Assembly: GCF_021462225.1 (NCBI RefSeq)
Contig: NC_061800.1
Location: 16,228,749 to 16,292,748 of the forward strand
From: Girardinichthys multiradiatus
Taxonomy: Eukaryota; Chordata; Actinopteri; Cyprinodontiformes; Goodeidae
Length of the DNA stretch: 64,000 nt
Direction: 5' to 3'
Shown here: positions 52,201 to 61,200 of the stretch, piece by piece
How the letters are laid out: every line of letters begins with the position of its first letter
Position numbering within the stretch: position 1 is the stretch's first letter
Translations under genes and position numbers: made by a program
Notes under the pieces: generated by a model
What the model was told of the DNA's origin: nothing
Database searches by the model: none
Seen by the model: only the letters and a program-made list of their open reading frames with translations

Positions 52201-55200
52201 TGGTGTCTCTCATTTTCCACTTGGCAAAACATTCCCGATTCTATTTGGACTCTTTGCCTGCTTCAGAACATAACCTTAGTTGAATATGCTTAGAAAACTT
52301 GAGATTTCATACATAGACAGTCGGTGTCTCTGTATGATACTGGTTAACACACAGGTATAGAAATAGATTCTTCCATGTTCGTAAGGTTAGTACACTGCTC
52401 AAAAGAATAAAAGGAACGGTTTGCAAACATATCAGATCTCAACTGAAAAATAAACACAGAAAATCAACCAGTCGGTGACAGTTGTTGGACAACTGTCAAG
52501 CCAGTAGTCTTCCTCCACCATTGTGTAGGCTACAACATAACATTTCTGTAGTAAAAACCTCTTTTTTCAATAGTTTTAATTGATAAACATTGAAAATACA
52601 GAAATAAACATATATCCCTACATCTAACTTTTTGGATTTACTGAAATAAATTATTTTTTTTATTTCTTTCAAATTTATTAAGATGAACCTGTATATTTAT
52701 GTCTATACTCAATATGGGATTTAGCTTTCTTTAGTAGCATGTGGTGCCACATAAGCTGGGAGCTAACTTGTTGGACCCAAGCACTCCTTTTTCACATCTG
52801 GCACACCTTTATTTTATGAAGAATGTTAAAAGCAAAGCAACCAAGATTCTACCGAAAACCAAAAAAATTGACTTTTTCTTTGACAGGGTTTACCATCTCC
52901 TTTATATGCCACAAACGTCTTCAGCTCACATTTGAAGTTAAATGGAAACAAATTCAGCACAAAGCCAGACAGATGTGACCCATAAAAATGGCTTCTCTGT
53001 TTTGGTTTCACAGTAAGCGACAGTGGGTGTGTACAAAGTAGGCTTCTGGTTCAATATTTCAAATCATCTATCCAGTCCACACAGATGCGCCACAAATGGG
53101 GTTTATCAATATTTCAGGTTTTCCTGCCAGAAACTCCGCCTGGGATGTGCAAACAGAGCAGAAAAATCTCAGTTTCGCAAAATAACTGTTTTAGTGCTGA
53201 CAGAGCTTGAAAAAACATGCTGGACTTTTGAACCATGTCTAAAAAACTTCACAGCTACAGTGGATATACTGCACTTCCAATGCTTAAATACAATTAGGTC
53301 TTACAGTTGCTGACAGTTTTGTTTACCTCAAACTAACTGGAACCAAGGGCTTAAAGCTGATATAACAATATTCTAGTTACCAAAGCCATTCAAACCGCTC
53401 CAAACATGAAGATGGATACAGATTCTTGTTCTGAAACAAGATGCACTTTCTTGCAAAGTATTTTTAAGGCGCCAAGACTGTAAAAGTGTCAGAACGAAGA
53501 GGATCAGCTGTGTGTGCTCAGTTAGCTAGCCAATACCTTCAAGCAGACCAAACTTCAAAAACAAAAAGAGGCCAGGATGTTAGGGGAGCAGGTCCCTGTG
53601 TGTGTGTGTGTGTGTTTAGGACAAACAGATCTTTGTTCTCCCTGGCAGTGTTGTCCAGGCAGTTGGCAGAACAGCTAAAAAAGCTGAAGGACCCCCACAA
53701 AACCCCACAGTAATACTGGGAACAGGACACGCACACACAGTCAATGCGCTTCACTTCCTCCGTCTACAGTTTCAGGATGCAAACCTCTGAAGCGCTCCCT
53801 GCAAACACCAACTAGCTGAGCAGTTCAGCTGCAGGGGAGGTGCACAGCAAACCCTCTAGAGGGGACATAGGAGTGTAGAGAGTGTTGGAGGTACATACTG
53901 GTAAGAGCGTAGTTGGGGTTTTCCAGTTCCATGCGCTGCAGCTGAGCTCCCAGGTAGACCTACAGGTAAGCCACCCAAAACAGTTAAGAGTATTACCAAG
54001 GCAGGAGGCACAATTCATGGCAGTTATTATATTCAATAAAAAGACCTAAACCGCTATAAGGGTTTTATACATAATAACCTCTTTATTTTAAGCCAACGCT
54101 ACCTTGATATCAATCCCTCTAGCTGAAGAGCTGCTGTTGAAGAACCGTGGCGGAATTTTCGAGGACAGGTCGGGTTCTTCTCGACCAAATCCCAGATTTA
54201 AAAGAATTTCTTCAGGATCCTCCTCATACAGGTCCAGCAACTCTGAAACACTGTTAATGGACAAAACTGTTAGCAACCCATGATGCCCTACACTCAATGA
54301 ACCATTTCTGAAAAAGTTAACTTTAACTTAACAGACCAGTAAATCAGTTAATGGTGAATGAGTAATAGCCATCATTACTAGAAGTTACTATTTTGATTAA
54401 AACAAAACTCATTGTGAAAGTAAATAAACCTAACATGCATTAACCTTTTATAATCCACCTGTAAATTAATCCTAAGTGAGTAACTAAGCCGAATCCTGAA
54501 AATGAGCCCCATTGCACATTTCATCAGGTTACAACCACAAACTAATGCATTTTATTAGGATTGCAAGTGATGAATATACAGGGGTTGAACAATGAAACTG
54601 AAACACCTGGTTTTAGACCACAATAATTTATTAGTATGGTGTAGGGCCTCCTTTTGCGGCCAATGCAGCGTCAATTCATCTTGGGAATGACATATACAAG
54701 TCCTGCACAGTGGTCGGAGGGATTTTAAGCCATTCTTCTTGCAGGATAGTGGCCAGGTCACTACGTGATACTGGTGGAGGAAAACGTTTCCTGACTCGCT
54801 CCTCCAAAACACCCCAAAGTGGCTCAATAATATTTAGATCTGGTGACTGTGCAGGCCATGAGAGATGTTCAACTTCACTTTCATGTTCATCAAACCAATC
54901 TTTCACCAGTCTTGCTGTGTGTATTGGTGCATTGTCATCCTGATACACGGCACCGCCTTCAGGATACAATGTTTGAACCATTGGATGCAGATGGTCCTCA
55001 AGAATGGTTCGGTAGTCCTTGGCAGTGACGTGCCCATCTAGCACAAGTATTGGGCCAAGGGAATGCCATGATATGGCAGCCCAAACCATCACTGATCCAC
55101 CCCCATGCTTCACTCTGGGCATGCCACAGTCTGGGTGGTACGCTTCTTTGGGGCTTCTCCATACAGTAACTCTCCTGGATGTGGGGAAAACAGTAAAGGT

Positions 55201-58200
55201 GGACTCATCAGAGAACAATACATGTTTCATATTGTCCACAGCCCAAGATTTGTGCTCCTTGCACCATTGAAACCGACGTTTGGTATTGGCATGAGTGACC
55301 CAAGGTTTGGCTATAGCAGCCCGGCCGTGTATATTGACCCTGTGGAGCTCCCGACGGACAGTTCTGGTGGAAACAGGAGAGTTGAGGTGCACATTTAATT
55401 CTGCCATGATTTGGGCAGCCGTGGTTTTATGTTTTTTGGATACAATCCGGGTTAGCACCCGAACATCCCTTTCAGACAGCTTCCTCTTGCGTCCACAGTT
55501 AATCCTGTTGGATGTGGTTCGTCCTTCTTGGTGGTATGCTGACATTACCCTGGATACCGTGGCTCTTGATACATCACAAAGACTTACTGTCTTGGTCACA
55601 GATGTACCAGCAAGACCTGCACCAACAATTTGTCCTCTTTTGAACTCTGGTATGTCACCCATAACGTTGTGTGCATTTCAATATTTTGAGCAAAACTGTG
55701 CTCTTACCCTGCTAATTGAACCTTCACACTCTTCTCTTCCTGGTGCAATGTGCAATCAATGAAGACTTGCTACCAGGCTGGTCCAATTTAGCCATGAAAC
55801 CTCCCACACTAAAATGACAGGTGTTTCAGTTTCATTGTCCAACCCCTGTACATGAAGAATGGAATAATTGTGAAGTGGAAGGAAAATAAATGGTTTTTAA
55901 AAGTGTACCATGCATTCATATTTAGTAACCATGGTCCAATACTTTGTAGAAACATATTTTTCTGCATTTTAAGCTGCCATTTCCTCCGAGGTGAGTCTGC
56001 CAGCTTTGCACATTTATACTGAAGGCAACTGATATTTATTCATGAGTATCAAAGTAAACTGGAGCTGAATAAAACGGAACACTGCACTTTTAAGACTAAT
56101 TTGCAAACTATTTTGAATATTATGCATTCTACTACTTTCAATTTCCAGTTATGTGCTTCTTTGTGTTGGTGTATCACCTAAAAAATCCCAATTAAATACA
56201 CTGCAGTTTGTGGTAGTGACGAAATGTAAAAAAAAGTTCAAGGGGTGTGAAAAGTTTTGCCAGGCACCGTTATAATCCTGTTTAACCTACATATGTCTTA
56301 AAGTGGGAAGTCTGCAAGATTCTCAAGAATCTACCCCAAGGACTACTGTTGTTCAGTATCGGCGTATCCATTTGTTACAAATTAGGCCTGGATTTTGTAT
56401 TCAACCTAATCCAATGTTTTTGACTCAAATGGAGCCATTTATGTTAAGTATAATAAGAGCCCACCATGGCTCCACTTTCCTCAAGCTAAGAGCACTTGTC
56501 TCCATCTTGGAGAAACTTCACTGAGGCTGATTTAAGAGTAATGGCATCAGCTGACCTGGATACAGTACTGCTTTTCCCTGATCCTGTGGAGTTCATACTT
56601 CTCCCCTTCTCTTTATACCGAGTCCTCTTCTGATCCGCCACAAGATCAAAACTACATAAAAGCACAGAGCAACAATGACATATGGAGACTTGCTGGAGTA
56701 AAATCTAAACCCTCATGTACTGAAAGATGAGGGTGAATTTTAGAAAAAGAACTCACCAGGCTTCAGCTTTATTAGTTTTGGACTGAAGATGATTGGCTGC
56801 AGAGACAAAAATGTAAAGAGATCACGTGTCAATAGTAGTAACAGAATGATTTGCTGCAATGAGGGAAGATTATATATCTTTGTGTCATTAGCAATAATGG
56901 TGGTAAATTTGAGCTAAACTTTGAAAGACATGGTGAGGAAATTCAGTCAAAAGGTCAAGCTAACAGTTAACAAGGCAATCTATCCAAGAATCTAATTCTG
57001 CTTTCACAAATAGGCCTAACTAGGGGTGTAAAAACACACCCAATTGTCAAAGCATGACTATAAACAATATTGGATTGTGGAGAATCAGATGAGACATTTG
57101 TACAAACTTTTATTCAAAACCAGGAATGTTGTTTCTTTTTGTATTCACCCATAGATTAGAGGTTTCATGAACTGTGTGTTCAGTCCTGGTTTGGCAAGTA
57201 TATATATTGTAATTTACATGCTTGTCTTACTCTAAGGTGGTCCTAATGGCTAAAGAACATTTAATCTGTTCCTTCTGGGTTTTCAACAATGGATTAAAGA
57301 TGTCATAGATCTTAATTCCTGCTATATGAAAAAACTATTCTATGTAAACAATTCAGTTAAAGTTGGACCTGTCCAGGTATTTTAGATCCTAAATGTCTGA
57401 GAGTCAAAAACAATCTGGATCCTGTAAAAAAAAAAATGACAACAGTGAAACAGCCCTTTGGTTTTAATACCACAAGGAATCTATAATGCAGATACAAACT
57501 TCAACTTGCTTCAACTTACGGAACAAAAATGTTTCGGATGAGTTTTTAAATTTTCAATCATTTGTGTCTCAGTCAGTGGTGACCTGGGCAAAGAGCCATA
57601 TAGCCCATATCAAAAACTCCTACAACAAGTGGACACAAGTGGTTGTGGTTGGTCATTGAGAGAAGATGGGGTGTTGCTGAATCAGGTTTTATACATGTAA
57701 GGTCACTTCACACTTCTCGAGTCCCAATACAGTGTCTATGCAAATAAACTTTTGTTTCTATTGACTGAAAAGAGTGCATCAAGCTGTGGTCACTATTCAA
57801 GGATTTTTTTAATTGCAGCTTTGCATTCTCTGAAAACCTGATCTTATAGAAACAATTTTCTCCACAGACCTGAAGAGAAATGGATAAGTGTAAAGGTATA
57901 TCAACATTTTAAATAAAGGATTCAAATTCAAAGGAAAAGTTATGAGCATCTCCAACAAATTCTTACTGCCTATAGCCGTCGAATGCACCACACCTATACA
58001 ACTGCCCATATAAGCCAGCTGACCGGCAGCGCAGCTACTCATTTCTGCCCTGGTTAAATACAGAGGAACTAGTGAAAGTTGTTTGTAAAGCAGAAGAGAG
58101 ACCTGTTTGTCACTGTTATCTGCAATGTCACATGTAACCTTATTCTACGTAGTCAGTCGTTGAATTTCCAACTTTGTAGTTTCCGATTTAAGATCAAATT

Positions 58201-61200
58201 TAACTCACTTTAATATGGAGTGTCTTTATCTTCCTTATCCAGACACTGGTTTTTATGCTTTACAACCGTTTTAGTGTATTAACTGAGAACTTAAAGCCAT
58301 CAAATGAAAGTATGAGTGATATTTTCATTTCGAAAAACTTGTTGAGACTTGTCAGCTTGCCACCATCCCTAAATGTGTCTCTCTCCCTTTTCTACTTCTC
58401 TTTCCATTGAAACAGACCACATTTTCTTCTCTGTCAGACTGCTGGATTAAGAGAGTAAAAGATAACGAAATCTCAGCTGCATCTGGTAACTCACTCATTC
58501 GCCTACATCTCATCGACCCTGAACCTTTTAATTTACTAATTCACTGCCATCCTATTCAGCCGTTAAGACTTTAATCTGTCCCTACCCCGTCCATATATTG
58601 TTTGAAATCATTATGGTTAATCAGGATGTGTACGTACATGACATCTACAAATTCTTTTACTTTACAGGGGACTTTAGCTCCCTCGTCAGAAATAACTCTC
58701 AGCAGGCGCGGCACTTACTGTCAAGACATGATAACTTAAAGCACACAGAAAAACTCGCACTAATAGAACAAAGGTACTGCCACATTCATTTATCTCTTTA
58801 AACTACAGACACATTAAGATGAAAGTCAGTTGTTTAGCTTGTTAAGACCAACTGTAAAAACATAAAACATAATTCTTTATTTGCCAACTGGTCTCTGAAT
58901 TCAATCCGAATGCTTTTGCCAATCATAATAAACCCGCTTTCAACTTGACTTGTATTCAGTTCATGCTGGTTTAAGTTGCAATAACATCTACTTAAAATCT
59001 TTGCAATACTGTTTGATGTCAATTATTTAAAAGGGCTTTATGGAAGCCTATATTTTGGCAGTTTAAAAATAGAGAAATTGGTTAATGATCCAGAAATATG
59101 AATCTTATTTACATGGTGTTAGGAGAGTGTTTTATCCCCTTATTTCTTTATACAAACTGATGTGTCTACACATACTAGACCACATAGCAAAGAGTCAATT
59201 TTATATTACATCTTCAGCCACTTTTTATGGTAGTGTTGGCATTACTTGAAAAACATCAAAGAAAACACAACAAACACTTATAAAATAGCATTATAGCACC
59301 AAAGAGGTGACCAATAAGCTAACAATTGGCATTAAATAGACAATCAACTTTGCAACGATGCACCTTCTTGGTTAGCTTTTAGCTGGATATCTTATGAAAT
59401 TCTCAAACACATGGCCTTTAGATAATGGTAAAAGACTGGTAAAATGATGTAGCTAGTTTGTAGCTCAGGCTGTTCATCCACCCTTGTTTATTGGGGTTGG
59501 TTACTGGTATCAAGTTGTATAGATATTTTTTTTTTTGAAAATAAAAAAGTATTTGTTTAATTACTGTTTAATAACCACAGAATTTGTTTTCCTACCATCG
59601 TGACATCTAAAGTCTTTAATGAGATGTCAGAGTGACTGGAGTTTTCTTTGGACATTTGGAAGATGGAGTAACAACAGTCATCCCCATCCAGCTCTATTTC
59701 TGCATACTGCTGGTCAGCTATGCTGAAACCAGACTCCTAGGCCTATCCCTTGCTTACAAGACAGACAAATTTGGCTGTTTAAAAATATTTCTAATTGCAA
59801 AAAATACAGGCATAGCGGGGTCAGTTGAAAACTCCTAACTTAAACCTCTTCTAGGCAGTAACCCCCCCAATGCTAAGATCTACCTGGTCACAGTAAGAGT
59901 AGCACTTCATGGCTTTACTGAGTAAAAAAAAACCTTAATATTTTTGCTACATTTATGTATCACATTGCTGTTATCAAAAACCTTAAATCTTCATAAATTT
60001 TAGTGTTCTGACATGATTTAAATGTATTGGTCACACTTTACTTCTGTTTGAGGTTCCATTGAAAACAAAACCATTAAAAAGTATAAAGTATTTAAAAAAA
60101 AGCATGTGACTGTGACCAAATAGTTAATTTACATTTCCAGAAGGAAAGTTTCAGACCGACAGCATTAACCAGTAATGTGCTAAAAATAACTCTGAGTAAG
60201 CAGAAAGATGCAAGGATCTATTTCAAATAAGAACAAATTTGACATATTAAGACATTTCTGTGGTTTATTAAAGCTGCAAGAGGGCGAGAGAGAGCAGGGC
60301 TTCCTGTAGATAAAAAGTTCTGGTTAAGGGTCTACGGTCTTATGCAATTCACACCGACGTTGCTTTTTATAATAGTGCCAGCCGAACTAATGTCTAATAA
60401 AGATTACTAAAGGCAATTCAAAATATAAACTCTTTCATCATTTTGTCTTCGTTTTAAAATAACAGTAACATCCTGTTTTACAGTGACTGCTTTTTCACAC
60501 ACAGTGTGACATCGCCTCTGCTAGTAACATAATTAATGACAGCTCATGGCAGGAGGCTGGAAGTAATATCTTTTAAGTTGTTCTAACATCCTTTTATGTC
60601 TAAGTTTTAAAGGACAAATCAGCATCAGCAAGTCAAAGCTTTACAAAAACTGAAAATTGAAAATCAAACAAAAAAATCTGATTGGTGCATCTCTACTGAA
60701 GACCACCAGCCAATCTCTTACCGACCAATGCCTAATTCGCAAAAGTCCTGATAAAGAAAACCTTGGACAGCACAGTATATAATGAGTAAATATTAGGTTA
60801 CTAGTGTACCACTAAATAAAACATTAATTAAGCCATTAATTAAGCCCTTCCACAGATTCTGCATTTAGTACCGTCAACAATAACTAACTACACGGAAGTT
60901 ACATTTTCATCGTTTCAAAAACGAGATTCGATTGCTTTTTAATTAACAACATACCAGAGAAGTAATAAAAATATGTTCTCAGGACTGTTGCTTCTTTACA
61001 GGATTTCTCAAATTAAATCTATATAAACGTAAACCATCCAGTAATTGGTATCCTTTTGGGTCCAGATTCCCCGAGCTGACCTACAAACCCACACTGAGCA
61101 TCAAAGTCCAGTCATTACAGGCTATTGTGAGTTTGCTGTTTTTAGCGCTGGAGTCTCTACTGATGTATTCACAGCAGATCACAAGAATGACAAAGGTACA

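Larger units (their letters stand above)
42203..53898 (-). other. itprid2 11.7-kb intron
   Basis: The largest intron in the window. It contains Tc1 fragments at 43840 and 52025, the two inverted family 2 elements and several retroposon pieces. Phase shows that no constitutive coding exon is needed here. Confidence 0.85.
54500..56275 (-). mobile_element. old Tc1-like remnant interrupted by the family 3 element
   Basis: Sequence at 54500-54578 (CACATTTCATCAGGTTACAA) and at 55849-56275 (AATTGTGAAGTGGAAGGAAA, then TTCAAGGGGTGTGAAAAGTT and TGCCAGGCACCG) resembles the two parts of a widespread fish transposon whose tips read GTGCCTTGCAAAAGTATTC. The younger element splits it at a TA. Confidence 0.6.
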
